A stretch of DNA of 64,000 bases from Candidatus Aalborgicola lynettensis (GTDB taxonomy: Bacteria > Pseudomonadota > Gammaproteobacteria > Burkholderiales > Burkholderiaceae_C). Each line of letters opens with the position of its first letter. Position 1 is the stretch's first letter. Of this stretch, positions 10,227-18,443 are shown one piece after another. The position numbers were made by a program, and so were the translations under genes. The notes below the pieces were generated by a model that saw only the letters and a list, made by a program, of their open reading frames with translations, searched no databases and was not told the origin of the DNA. The stretch lies in assembly GCA_016719405.1 (NCBI GenBank), contig JADJZE010000024.1, positions 1-64,000 of the forward strand, written 5' to 3'.

Positions 10227-10748
10227 CTAATGGACTTTGTCGCGCGTCAGTCGCTCAGCGAAAGAAATCCCGATGGCCGATAAAACAAACGTGAAATGAA
10301 TCACCGCCACCAGGGTCACGATCTGGATGTTTTCCAGGCTCAAATCGCCGCTCAAATACGTTTTTAGCGCGTGCACGCCCGAAATGGAGATGATGGCAAA
10401 GGCCAGCTTGAGTTTCAGGTTGTAGGTGTTGACATGGTCCAGCCAGTCGGGCTTCTTCATGTCCTTCTTGTCAAAGTGCCCGGTGGTCACAAACAGCGAT
10501 ACCCCTGCCAGTGCCACCACCCATACCAGTTGCGCCACCATGGTCATGTCCACCAGTTCCAGCACCTTGATGATGAGGCCAATCTTTTCCAGTTCGCCAA
10601 ACCACAAGGTGTGCATCAGCTTGTAGGTCTCCAGCAGGAACTTGCCCAGTATTCCAAAAATGATGGCCACCAGGCCGACATAAAAGAACAGCATGGTGAA
10701 GCGCATGCCGTAGAGCATGGAGCCCACGCTTGAAAGAATTTTTTCCAC
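10227..10748 (-). CDS. UPF0114/YqhA family inner-membrane protein
   Basis: A 173-residue protein with about four membrane helices (residues 15-40, 55-75, 100-125 and 140-160). It matches the YqhA/UPF0114 (TIGR00645) family, with the typical FYVGLVAIIFG, LVDMTMVAQLVWVVALAG and HALKTYLSG segments. Function is unknown; some relatives lie near phosphate or stress genes. The start appears to be a GTG at 10748 preceded by AGGG seven bases upstream. It stands alone between the antiporter operon and a CBS-domain gene, both on the same strand. Confidence 0.75.
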   Translation of the reverse strand: MEKILSSVGSMLYGMRFTMLFFYVGLVAIIFGILGKFLLETYKLMHTLWFGELEKIGLIIKVLELVDMTMVAQLVWVVALAGVSLFVTTGHFDKKDMKKPDWLDHVNTYNLKLKLAFAIISISGVHALKTYLSGDLSLENIQIVTLVAVIHFTFVLSAIGISFAERLTRDKVH

Positions 10749-10838
10749 TTTTTTACCCTGCTAAAAATTTGCACCCAAAGGGCGACTCACAAATATTCAC
10801 GCCCAAGCGCACAGCAATCTCTCCCAAGGGTTTGTGGC

Positions 10839-11474
10839 TTAACGCCACAAGCTCAAGGGTGGGTCTGCCACCACCGCGCGCAAGATATCGGTTCGGGAAA
10901 CGTACCCCACCAGTCGCCCCAGTTCTGCGGTGACGGGCACGCCGTCCAGCTTGTTGTTCAACATGGCGGTGGCAATGCGGCGAATGTCGGTAATGGCCTC
11001 GACGGTGATGACTGGCGTGCGCATCACATCACCAATACGCCGCGCCAGCAACGCCATGCCCTGGTCCGTGCCCAGATGCAAAGCCACCAGCAGATCGTGT
11101 TCACCCACCATACCAACAAGGAGGGCCGCATCGTCCACGACAGGCGCCTGCTTGATGTTGTTCGCGCGCAGGGTTCGCCAGGCCTTCTCCACATCGTCAT
11201 TGACATGCACGCATATGACCTTGCGTTGCATGATCTGCCCAGCATGATAGAGAGGCCCGCGCTCAATCTCGCGCGGCAGCATGGCCCGGTAAGCCCGCAC
11301 GGCTTTTTCACTGGGTGCATCTGGCGCCGTTGCCTGCAGGTTTTGCAGCGCCCACGTGTCATCCTCACGATCCTGGGCGCGTGCAGGTCGGGCCCGCGTC
11401 AACCCATTGACCCGTTGCATGTCCTCCAAAGTACCGCGAAATACCTGCCCAGAAACTCCGTAGGCTGCAAACAT
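10839..11474 (-). CDS. CBS-domain pair protein
   Basis: A 211-residue cytosolic protein. Residues about 1-75 are unassigned. Residues 80-205 form two CBS motifs: AGQIMQRKVICVHVNDDVEK with APVVDDAALLVGMVGEHDLL, then DVMRTPVITVEAITDIRR with VTAELGRLVGYVSRTDILRA. CBS pairs bind adenine nucleotides or SAM and usually regulate a partner. No enzymatic domain is attached, so this is a stand-alone sensor of unknown target. ATG 11474 has an AAGGGA ribosome site. The next gene upstream is an unrelated small membrane protein. Confidence 0.8.
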   Translation of the reverse strand: MFAAYGVSGQVFRGTLEDMQRVNGLTRARPARAQDREDDTWALQNLQATAPDAPSEKAVRAYRAMLPREIERGPLYHAGQIMQRKVICVHVNDDVEKAWRTLRANNIKQAPVVDDAALLVGMVGEHDLLVALHLGTDQGMALLARRIGDVMRTPVITVEAITDIRRIATAMLNNKLDGVPVTAELGRLVGYVSRTDILRAVVADPPLSLWR

Positions 11475-11530
11475 AGCGTTCCCTTTGTATTACGTTGCGG
11501 ACCGAGTGCGGGACGCGGCAAGCGCGTGGC

Positions 11531-11947
11531 TCAGCGCGCGGCGACCAGGCCATTAGTAGCCGACCCGCTAGCGGGCGCCCTGGCACGCAGCACCGCAATC
11601 AAGCCCGTAGCCAAGAGGCCCAACAGGACAAGCAGCACCGCGCCGATGGCCCAGACGATCCATACCGCCGTCAAGACACCTCCGGCCAGCGATGGAGCCC
11701 AGTCCACTACCGCCTGGACGACCGGCGCAAGGTAGGCCGCGATCGCATTCAGACTGCTGGCGTACTCCGCAGGTATCCAAACTGCCAGCCACCCCGGCAC
11801 TTGCAGCGCGCCTAAAGCCCCAGCGCCCCCCGACAAGACACCTGCATTCGCAACCGTCCAAACGGCCAAGGAATGCAATGCCCAGGCGGCAAGCGACCAC
11901 AGCATGAAAAGACCAACCACTACAAACCAGTTGAGCGCGTAAAACAT
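11531..11947 (-). CDS. Small hydrophobic membrane protein of unknown function
   Basis: 138 residues with three likely membrane helices: residues 5-33 (WFVVVGLFMLWSLAAWALHS), about 68-82 in a less hydrophobic stretch, and 92-122 (LTAVWIVWAIGAVLLVLLGL). The tail is short, basic and Ala-rich. There is a good ribosome site (GGAAG, eight bases before ATG 11947). I do not recognise the family. It may be cotranscribed with the CBS-domain gene 56 bases downstream. Confidence 0.6.
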   Translation of the reverse strand: MFYALNWFVVVGLFMLWSLAAWALHSLAVWTVANAGVLSGGAGALGALQVPGWLAVWIPAEYASSLNAIAAYLAPVVQAVVDWAPSLAGGVLTAVWIVWAIGAVLLVLLGLLATGLIAVLRARAPASGSATNGLVAAR

Positions 11948-12169
11948 GGTGATTTCTTCCGTTCGTTAAATGCGAATTGGCGTAATTTTTTCGCAGTAGA
12001 CGCTCCGGAAAAAGCAGTTAAATATAGATTCAAATTCCCTTTTTTACGCACATTTCAAGATCTTGCGCGATATGGCAGTTGCCCGAGGCTGAATCTGCGC
12101 CCGCCGCTGCCCAAGGCTGTAGCGCCTTCGCGTGGCCACTCAGGAGGTTGGCGGCACGCGTGGAGCGGG

Positions 12170-12604
12170 CTATTCGCCTTCAATGTCGCGAAAAGCCAGC
12201 AGCAGAAAACGTGCTGGCGAAGCGAACTCCCGAAAACTGTGTTCGTCGAAACCGGGGCTAAAAAAATCGTTCAATTGGGGATGGGCCTGCAAATCGGCTT
12301 CTGACACCGCGCGATACGCCATGCTCCAGTTGGGAAAATCCCGCGCCTTCAGGCTTAGGCTCATCACCGTGCGCACATGATCGTGACGCGGGTCGTTCGC
12401 AATTTTGCTGTACAGGGCGTCCAGAACGTCTGATTCGCCCTCAAGCACCTGAATAAAATGGGCATTGCTGTAGAGCAACATACCGGTAATACCCAGCTCG
12501 GCATTTCGCGTGCGGGCCAAATCCAGAATCGACCGCAAGGCCATGGGGTCCATGGCCTTGCGCGCGTCGCTGCAATAGATAAGTTGCTTCAAGTCGTTGC
12601 CCAT
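12170..12604 (-). CDS. BLUF-domain blue-light photoreceptor
   Basis: A 144-residue stand-alone BLUF (sensor of blue light using FAD) protein. The residues that form the flavin switch are visible: Tyr10 (in LIYCSDA), Asn34, Gln52 (in FIQVLEGE) and Trp93 (in FPNWSMAYR). The C-terminal 45 residues are a helical extension without an output domain, so it probably signals through a partner protein. ATG 12604 is chosen because AGGA lies eight bases upstream; ATG 12613 is possible. It follows the TerC gene on the same strand, 42 bases downstream. Confidence 0.85.
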   Translation of the reverse strand: MGNDLKQLIYCSDARKAMDPMALRSILDLARTRNAELGITGMLLYSNAHFIQVLEGESDVLDALYSKIANDPRHDHVRTVMSLSLKARDFPNWSMAYRAVSEADLQAHPQLNDFFSPGFDEHSFREFASPARFLLLAFRDIEGE

Positions 12605-12645
12605 GACAGGCATCCTACCCCATCTATGTGGCCGCTTAGCAGTGT

Positions 12646-13638
12646 TTACGACGTGGGGGCCACAGACGACTTGATTGCTTTCGAACGGGGTTGCGCTGGG
12701 GCGGTGCGCACGCTCAGCCACATCGTCAGGGCCAGAATTCCCACCACTACACCCAAGGACACTAGTACGGGTATTTTGTAGAAATCAACAATACACATCT
12801 TGGTACCGATGAACACCAAAATCACCGCCAAACCGTAGTTCAGCAAGTGGAACTTGTTGGCCACTGCGGCCAGCAAAAAGTACATGGCGCGCAAACCCAA
12901 AATGGCAAACACATTGCTGGTCAGCACAATGAAGGGATCGCTGGTGATGGCAAAAATGGCGGGAATGGAGTCCACCGCAAAAATTACATCGGTGAGCGCA
13001 ATCAGGCAGATCACCATGAACAGCGGCGTGGCAATTTTCTGACCGTTTTCCACGGTCCAAAACTTCTCACCGTCGTAGTTCTTGCTCACGCGCATGAATT
13101 TACGCAGCAGCTTGAGTACCGGGTTGTCTTCCAGGTCCGATTCATGGTCGGCTGCCAGCCACATCTTCACGCCGGTCAGAATCAGGAACGCGCCAAACAC
13201 ATACAGGATCCAGTGGAACTGCGCGAGCAACCAGCCGCCCACCAGAATCATGATGGTACGCAGAACAATGGCACCGATGATGCCGATCATCAACACCCGT
13301 TTCTGAAACTGCGTAGGCACGGCAAAGTAGGTGAAGATCATCAAAAACAGGAAGATGTTGTCCACCGCCAGCGACTTCTCGATCAAGTAGCCGGTCAAAA
13401 ACTCCAGTGACTTGGTGTTGGCAACGTCGGTGGAGCCGGTACTGTCTTTCACCGCCCACCAGAACAGGCCGTTGAACAGAAAGCTCAGACCAATCCAGAC
13501 GATGGACCAATTCAGCGCCTCCTTAACACCAATGTCATGTGAGCCCTGCTTTTTGAGCACCACAAAATCGACGAACAGTGACACCAGCACGATGCCGACG
13601 AAAGTGGCCCAAAGCCAGAGAGGAGCAATTGTTTGCAT
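12646..13638 (-). CDS. TerC-family (Alx-type) integral membrane protein
   Basis: 330 residues with nine to ten membrane helices. TerC-family hallmarks are EKSLAVDNIFLFLMIFTYF near residue 90 and ALTDVIFAVDSIPAIFAITS near 210; the acidic residues of these two repeats are the proposed metal site. Homologues export Mn2+ (Alx, MeeF/Y relatives) or confer tellurite resistance. The charged loop (DHESDLEDNPV) is typical of the Alx subgroup. The start ATG 13638 has AAAGG upstream. I looked for the yybP-ykoY manganese riboswitch often found before alx/mntP and saw no convincing core in 13639-13850. BLUF follows on the same strand. Confidence 0.85.
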   Translation of the reverse strand: MQTIAPLWLWATFVGIVLVSLFVDFVVLKKQGSHDIGVKEALNWSIVWIGLSFLFNGLFWWAVKDSTGSTDVANTKSLEFLTGYLIEKSLAVDNIFLFLMIFTYFAVPTQFQKRVLMIGIIGAIVLRTIMILVGGWLLAQFHWILYVFGAFLILTGVKMWLAADHESDLEDNPVLKLLRKFMRVSKNYDGEKFWTVENGQKIATPLFMVICLIALTDVIFAVDSIPAIFAITSDPFIVLTSNVFAILGLRAMYFLLAAVANKFHLLNYGLAVILVFIGTKMCIVDFYKIPVLVSLGVVVGILALTMWLSVRTAPAQPRSKAIKSSVAPTS

Positions 13639-13933
13639 AGAAAGCCTTTCGAGTGACACACCTACGACCATTGCAGGGTGTATTGCGTGTGGGATGCAGT
13701 TTAGCGGCATAACCCATGTTTATTCTGAAAAATACATCGATTTAGTTCGTAAAAAAGGGAACGTTATTGTGAATTTGCCTGACATGGGTGTGGCTGGAAT
13801 ATTGCATGCAGATCTTGTCTACACGCAAAACGTTCCAGTTTTATCGAAGTAAGTCTCTCGCAAATGCTGCTTTTTTGATGGTGTTGTGCGCTTTAGAGTC
13901 AAGGCCTTTCGTTCTCAACCAAAGGCACTTCAC

Positions 13934-14884
13934 ATGAAACGCATACTGACTCTCTTGGCTGTGGTGTTTACCATTGGCCTTACAACCGTGGCTACGGACG
14001 CCGAAGCCGCCAAACGCATGGGTTCTGGCAAGTCCATGGGTACCCAGCGCCAAGCAACCGCTGACAAAGCGCCCACTTCGCCCACCCAATCGGCTGCAGC
14101 GCCCACTGCCGGCGCCGCAGGTGCCGCCGCCGCAGCCCCCAAGCGCTCTTGGATGGGCCCCATCGCGGGGCTTGCCGCAGGCCTGGGCTTGGCTGCACTG
14201 GCTTCCCACCTGGGGTTTGGTGAGGAGTTGGCATCAATGCTCATGATGGGCCTGGTCGCGGTTGCCGTCATGGCGGCCATCGCCTTCTTCATGCGCAAGC
14301 GTGCTGCCGCGCAGGCGGGGGCCAGTGGTGCGGGTGCCAACGGCATGCAATACGCACACGTCAACCCTGCCAACGCAGGGAATGGGCGTGACGCCCGTGG
14401 TGCCATGAACTCACCCACCTACAAGGTCTCCATGCCCGCAGGTGGACACAGCGCGATTGGCTCTGCCATTGGTTCTGGCATCGGTGCGGGCGTGGCTGCC
14501 ACCAGCGGCATCCCTGCCGACTTCGATACCGCAGGCTTTGAGCGCAACGCAAAAGTCAACTTTATCCGTTTGCAAGCCGCCAACGATGCAGGCAACCTGG
14601 ACGATATTCGCCAGTTCACGACGCCAGAGATGTTTGCCGAGATCAAGATGGACATGCAAGAGCGTGGCGGCGCCAGCCAAAAAAGCGACGTGGTGAACAT
14701 CGCCGCACAAGTCACCGAGGTACACGAAGACGCAGACCGCTACCTGGTCAGCGTGCGCTTTACCGGTGTCATCCGCGATGAGGCTGACCAGAGCCAAGAA
14801 TCGTTCGATGAAATCTGGCACATGATGAAACCACGCCAGGGCAACCAGGGGTGGGTACTGTCTGGCATTCAGCAAACGCAATAA
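13934..14884 (+). CDS. Tim44-like domain protein with signal peptide
   Basis: 316 residues: an N-terminal signal peptide (residues 1-24, MKRILTLLAVVFTIG, then AEAA), a low-complexity Ala/Pro/Ser stretch (35-68), two membrane helices (about 70-90 and 97-115, WMGPIAGLAAGLGLAALASH and MMGLVAVAVMAAIAFFM), a Gly-rich linker, and a C-terminal Tim44-like domain (about 185-316: FIRLQAANDAGNLDDIRQFT ... DEIWHMMKP). The domain is an NTF2-like fold seen in mitochondrial import and in bacterial membrane proteins of unknown role. A longer frame begins at 13886, but ATG 13934 starts at the signal peptide. Monocistronic. Confidence 0.8.
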   Translation: MKRILTLLAVVFTIGLTTVATDAEAAKRMGSGKSMGTQRQATADKAPTSPTQSAAAPTAGAAGAAAAAPKRSWMGPIAGLAAGLGLAALASHLGFGEELASMLMMGLVAVAVMAAIAFFMRKRAAAQAGASGAGANGMQYAHVNPANAGNGRDARGAMNSPTYKVSMPAGGHSAIGSAIGSGIGAGVAATSGIPADFDTAGFERNAKVNFIRLQAANDAGNLDDIRQFTTPEMFAEIKMDMQERGGASQKSDVVNIAAQVTEVHEDADRYLVSVRFTGVIRDEADQSQESFDEIWHMMKPRQGNQGWVLSGIQQTQ

Positions 14885-14895
14885 GCCGGGCCAGC

Positions 14896-14943
14896 AACCC
14901 ACCAGCCCCTGCGCCATTTGATGTGCTCAGGGGCTGATGGGTT
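14896..14943. terminator. Bidirectional rho-independent terminator
   Basis: Arms AACCCACCAGCCCCTG (14896-14911) and CAGGGGCTGATGGGTT (14928-14943) pair at 15 of 16 positions around a 16-base loop and end in TTTATT on the plus strand. It separates the convergent Tim44-like and NDUFA9-like genes. Confidence 0.75.
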
Positions 14944-14946
14944 TAT

Positions 14947-15894
14947 TCATGAACCCGCTGCAGGGCTAAGGTAGTGTGCTGCAATGGGCTCTAACGGGGC
15001 CGGTGTGATGCCCAAAGCCTGCAGACCGGGCACCGAACCGCTGGCCACGTTGTCGGCCTTCATAGAGTCCAGGTTATCGCGGCTCATCAAAGGTTCGCCG
15101 GGGAGCAGTTCCATCAGAAAAGCCTGCAAACGGCCCATCCAATCGGGCAGCGCAACAACCGGGCGCCCCAGCCCGCCGCGCACGCCACTCAGGCGCGCGG
15201 ACAGTTGCACCAACTCGGCCAAGGTAAAAACCTGCGGCCCGCACGCCTCAATAATTTGGGGACTGGAAGGCACTGTGTGTTCGACGATTTTTACGACCGC
15301 AGTGGCTGCGTCGTCCACCCATACGGGTTGAAATTGGGCCCGCGCTCCGGCCAGAGGCATGACCGGGAAGATTTTCTGCAGCTTGGCAAACAGGTTCAAA
15401 AATTTGTCCTGGGCACCAAAAATAACACTGGGTCGCAACACCGTGACATTGGGCATAACGGCTGCGTCCGGTGCAGCCAATAGCACCGCCTCGCCCCGAC
15501 TCTTGCTGCGCAAATATTCCGACGGGCATTGCTCGGGGTTTTGCGCATCAGCCCCCAACGCACTCACATGCACCAACTCGGGCACACGGTTTTGTATGCA
15601 GGCCCGCAAAACTTTTTGCGGCAGTGCCACGTGCACCCTGTCAAACGCGTCGGCATTGCCATGCAATATGGCCACCAGATTCACCACCGCTGAGTGCCCC
15701 GCCATGGCCTGGGTGAGGGCTGATGCATCATGCACATCCAACTCCATCACCCGAACCTGCGGCAACGCTTTGACCGCATGGTTTGCGGCCGACGATCGGG
15801 TAGGCACGGTAACCGACCAGCCCGACGCCACCAACTGCTTGCACACCTGGGTGCCCACAAACCCGGTGCCGCCCAAAACCATAATATTTTTCAT
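14947..15894 (-). CDS. NAD(P)-binding protein, complex I NDUFA9-like atypical SDR
   Basis: 315 residues with an N-terminal Rossmann motif (VLGGTGFVGTQV, residues 6-17), followed by VVNLVAILHG, LVHVSALGAD, SEYLRSKSRGE and VLRPSVIFGAQDKFLNLFAK. These are the signatures of the NDUFA9/atypical SDR-a5 subfamily, which usually lack the SDR catalytic Tyr-Lys and bind NAD(P)H structurally. Bacterial members are often annotated as NAD-dependent epimerases or linked to ubiquinone/complex I function. It is the last gene of an apparent fasciclin - SOUL - SDR operon, 27 bases after the SOUL gene. Confidence 0.8.
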   Translation of the reverse strand: MKNIMVLGGTGFVGTQVCKQLVASGWSVTVPTRSSAANHAVKALPQVRVMELDVHDASALTQAMAGHSAVVNLVAILHGNADAFDRVHVALPQKVLRACIQNRVPELVHVSALGADAQNPEQCPSEYLRSKSRGEAVLLAAPDAAVMPNVTVLRPSVIFGAQDKFLNLFAKLQKIFPVMPLAGARAQFQPVWVDDAATAVVKIVEHTVPSSPQIIEACGPQVFTLAELVQLSARLSGVRGGLGRPVVALPDWMGRLQAFLMELLPGEPLMSRDNLDSMKADNVASGSVPGLQALGITPAPLEPIAAHYLSPAAGS

Positions 15895-15921
15895 GATGAA
15901 ACGGCACCTTTGTCAGTTGGG

Positions 15922-16578
15922 TTAGGGATTGATTTCAATATGGATTTCATTGCGCCGCCACACCGGCAGCGTCCAGGGCGGGTTGTAGCGCGCCAGTTGT
16001 GGCGGCCCTGCGGGCGTAAAGTTTCGCGCCTGCATCCAGGCCACCAAAGCCTGCGCTTCTTCCTCAACCCGGCTCTCGGTATTGAAGCCGGAGTATGTGG
16101 CAACGGCAACCTTTTTGGCAGGCACCTCACGCAGCGACACGGCGCTGTTATTGGGCACAGGCAACGTGGCCATGGTGTACTGACTGGGCATCACAAAATG
16201 AACCCGCCAGCGTTGCGCGCCCGTCATGCCAGGGCCGCCAGGCTCGGGCTGCAACGCTACCGGTGCCGTCATGGCCACTTTTGTGGATGTGCTCTGCGGC
16301 TCCAGCGTTACGGGCACCGTCATGGCAACCTTGGCACTCTGTGCACCTTGGGCCGTTGTGTTGTTGCCAAAAATGAAGTCTGCAATCCGCTTGAAACCCC
16401 TATTGGACGCAGTATCCATATCGCCCTCCACCCACGTTTCCGCCACGATGAAGGGGGCGTATTGGCGCACTTCAAATTTTGCTTCCCGCTGCACCGTTTC
16501 AAACTTGGGTTCTTCAATTGCCATGGCATTGGCTCCCATCATCCATACACCCAGAAAGCAAAATTGAAGTCGCATCAT
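15922..16578 (-). CDS. SOUL family haem-binding protein, secreted
   Basis: 218 residues with a signal peptide (residues 1-21, cleaved after GANAMA) and a SOUL/HBP domain. Characteristic segments are FETVQREAKFEVRQYAPFIV, GFKRIADFIFGNN, KVAMTVPV and KVAMTAPV (a duplicated metal/haem-contact loop), WRVHFVMPSQY and VAVATYSGF. SOUL proteins bind haem or tetrapyrroles. The ATG at 16578 or 16575 lies 8-11 bases after the fasciclin stop, so the two genes are almost certainly cotranscribed. A periplasmic location is inferred from the signal peptide. Confidence 0.85.
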   Translation of the reverse strand: MMRLQFCFLGVWMMGANAMAIEEPKFETVQREAKFEVRQYAPFIVAETWVEGDMDTASNRGFKRIADFIFGNNTTAQGAQSAKVAMTVPVTLEPQSTSTKVAMTAPVALQPEPGGPGMTGAQRWRVHFVMPSQYTMATLPVPNNSAVSLREVPAKKVAVATYSGFNTESRVEEEAQALVAWMQARNFTPAGPPQLARYNPPWTLPVWRRNEIHIEINP

Positions 16579-16586
16579 CAACCGCC

Positions 16587-17042
16587 TTACTTGGGCATGA
16601 TCACGCTGTCGATCACGTGAATAACGCCATTGTCGGCCACGATGTCGGTGGCAGATACTTTGGCACCATCTACCGTCACACCGTCCTTGGTGGCAACCGT
16701 CAGCTCAGAACCTTGAACGGTTTTGACCTTGCCCGCCTTCACGTCGGCGGCCATGACCTTGCCCGCCACTACGTGGTAGGTCAGCACAGCGGTTAATTTG
16801 GCCTTGTCTTTCAGCAAGGCATCCAGATCGGCTTTGGGGATTTTTGCAAACGCTGCATCGGTGGGGGCAAACACGGTAAAGGGGCCCTTGCCTTTAAGCG
16901 TATCAACCAGGCCAGCGGCGCCCAAGGCGGTTGCCAGGGTTTTGAAATTGCCGGCACCCACAGCGGTGTCCACAATGTCTTTTGCCTGTGCAGAGAACGC
17001 TGCACCCAGGACCAAGATCGAAGCAATCAGTGTCTTTTTCAT
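16587..17042 (-). CDS. Fasciclin (FAS1) domain secreted protein
   Basis: 151 residues: a signal peptide (1-20, MKKTLIASILVLGAAFSAQA) and one FAS1 domain with the H1 motif GPFTVFAPTDAAFAKIP and the YHVVAGK and DIVADNGVIHVIDSVIMP motifs. FAS1 proteins mediate adhesion or cell-surface interactions; in bacteria their ligands are mostly unknown. GGAG lies six bases before ATG 17042. It heads a three-gene operon with a SOUL haem protein and an NDUFA9-like reductase. Confidence 0.9.
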   Translation of the reverse strand: MKKTLIASILVLGAAFSAQAKDIVDTAVGAGNFKTLATALGAAGLVDTLKGKGPFTVFAPTDAAFAKIPKADLDALLKDKAKLTAVLTYHVVAGKVMAADVKAGKVKTVQGSELTVATKDGVTVDGAKVSATDIVADNGVIHVIDSVIMPK

Positions 17043-17374
17043 AAAAATCTCCAATAAATCAGGATTCACCTGCACGCACCAAAAATCTGGTGTGGGTGAA
17101 ATGTACAACTTATCAGTATCCATATAGACTGTACGGTAATTATTTGCAATTATGAGTTCAATCATAAAAACCAACAACTCCTGCCTCCTTACCCGTCAGT
17201 AGCGCGCCAGCCACCCATGTGTAGTCGCAATCAGGATCACCGCATGGGCGCTACACAGTTTGCAAACAGGGTCTGCTGGAGCCGCAGTACTTGAGGATGG
17301 GGTCCTACATTGCAGCTTGACAAGACCATCACATTGGTTATTATCCATTCAGTTAATTAACCAAGTGGATAACC
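17043..17374. promoter_or_regulatory. Divergent intergenic region with candidate ArsR operator
   Basis: No gene is visible in these 332 bases between the fasciclin gene (minus) and the ArsR gene (plus). Just before the ArsR start are two interleaved inverted repeats: TTGGTTA (17334-17340) with TAACCAA (17358-17364), and TTATCCA (17341-17347) with TGGATAA (17366-17372). The AT-rich stretch and its position directly in front of the regulator make it a likely autoregulatory operator. Confidence 0.45.
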
Positions 17375-17872
17375 ATGAACAGGCATTCCGATGCACTCAG
17401 CGTTACCTTTGCCGCTCTGGCCGACCCCACGCGGCGGGCGATGCTGTTGCGTTTATCACAAGGGGAGGTCAGCGTGTCCGCCCTGGCCGAGCCCTTTCAA
17501 ATGAGTTTGCCCGCCGCCACAAAACACCTGCGCGTATTGGAGCGCGCGGGCTTGGTACAAAAGAGCCGCGACGCCCAGCGCCGCCCTTGCCGCATCAACG
17601 CAGAGCCACTCAAACAAGCCACCGACTGGATGGCGCAATACCGTCAGTTTTGGGAAGGCAGTTTAGACAGGCTGGATGCGTATTTGCAGCAACTGCAGGC
17701 GGTAGAAAAGGCACAAAACAGTGCCGCGCAGACTTTGACGGAAAAGCCTTCAGTGAAGGTAACCCCTGCTACCAACATCACGGACAGCCCCGCCTTTAAA
17801 ACCGTGGCGAAGAAAGCGGGTAAACAAAAACACATAACTTCTAAGTCAACACCGCGAAGGAAATCCCCATGA
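17375..17872 (+). CDS. ArsR-family transcriptional regulator
   Basis: 165 residues. Residues 8-95 form an ArsR winged helix: FAALADPTRRAMLLRLSQGE, then VSALAEPFQMSLPAATKHLR as the recognition helix, and the wing around LVQKSRDAQRRPCRI. The metal-binding ELCVCDL motif of ArsR/SmtB is absent, placing it with the non-metal ArsR regulators that pair with SRPBCC proteins. Residues 110-165 are a Lys/Thr/Ser-rich, probably disordered tail. It overlaps the next SRPBCC gene by 4 bases (ATGA), so the regulator and the ligand-binding-fold proteins form one operon. Confidence 0.85.
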   Translation: MNRHSDALSVTFAALADPTRRAMLLRLSQGEVSVSALAEPFQMSLPAATKHLRVLERAGLVQKSRDAQRRPCRINAEPLKQATDWMAQYRQFWEGSLDRLDAYLQQLQAVEKAQNSAAQTLTEKPSVKVTPATNITDSPAFKTVAKKAGKQKHITSKSTPRRKSP

Positions 17873-18378
17873 GTAACGCACCACTTTCTCCATTCGTCAT
17901 TACACGCGAATTTCGCGCGCCGCGCGCTTTGCTTTGGCAGGTGCAAACGCAGGCCCAACACTTGCAGCACTGGCTGAGCCCCGAGGGTTTTCGGACTATT
18001 CATGCAGACATGGACTTTCGAGTGGGTGGACGCTACCACTACGGGCTTGAAGGGCCCAATGGCTTGCAAATGTGGGGCTTGCAGCAGTTTTTGGAAATCG
18101 TGCCCGAGCAAAAAGTCGTACATCTGCAAAGCTTCTCCAACCCCGAAGGTGGCCTTGGCCCTCACCCCATGGCACCTACATGGCCCGCCTATATGCACGT
18201 GACTGCCACATGGGAAGACAGCCCCAACGGCGGCACAATTCACACCATCTCTTGGCAGCCGCACCAGAGCGACGACGTGGAAATTGCCACTTTCGACGGC
18301 GCACGTGCGGGCATGAACGCAGGCTTTGCAGGCACCTTCACCAAACTCGATGCGTACTTAATCGAGCTGCAAGGCTGA
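17869..18378 (+). CDS. SRPBCC (AHSA1-type) domain protein
   Basis: 169 residues forming one START/SRPBCC fold of the AHSA1 (Aha1 C-terminal-like) family: FVITREFRAPRALLWQVQT, LQHWLSPEGF, MDFRVGGRYHYGL, VPEQKVVHLQSF and the C-terminal helix GMNAGFAGTFTKLDAYLIE. Such proteins have a deep hydrophobic pocket and often accompany ArsR regulators, but ligands are rarely known. It is translationally coupled to the ArsR gene upstream; the following SRPBCC fusion starts 66 bases downstream. Confidence 0.85.
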   Translation: MSNAPLSPFVITREFRAPRALLWQVQTQAQHLQHWLSPEGFRTIHADMDFRVGGRYHYGLEGPNGLQMWGLQQFLEIVPEQKVVHLQSFSNPEGGLGPHPMAPTWPAYMHVTATWEDSPNGGTIHTISWQPHQSDDVEIATFDGARAGMNAGFAGTFTKLDAYLIELQG

Positions 18379-18443
18379 GCCCCCCTCGCACGCACCTCAG
18401 CAGCTTTCCACCCGCACCCGATAGAACGCCAGGAGCACAACAC

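Noticed and set aside
13639..13850. yybP-ykoY manganese riboswitch before the TerC gene
   Set aside because: This is a common partner of alx/TerC genes, but no convincing conserved core or terminator/anti-terminator pair was seen in the leader.
18072..18443. N-terminal extension of the tandem SRPBCC protein
   Set aside because: The open frame runs on upstream, but this part is the out-of-frame shadow of the preceding SRPBCC gene. ATG 18444 has AGGAG and starts the conserved domain.
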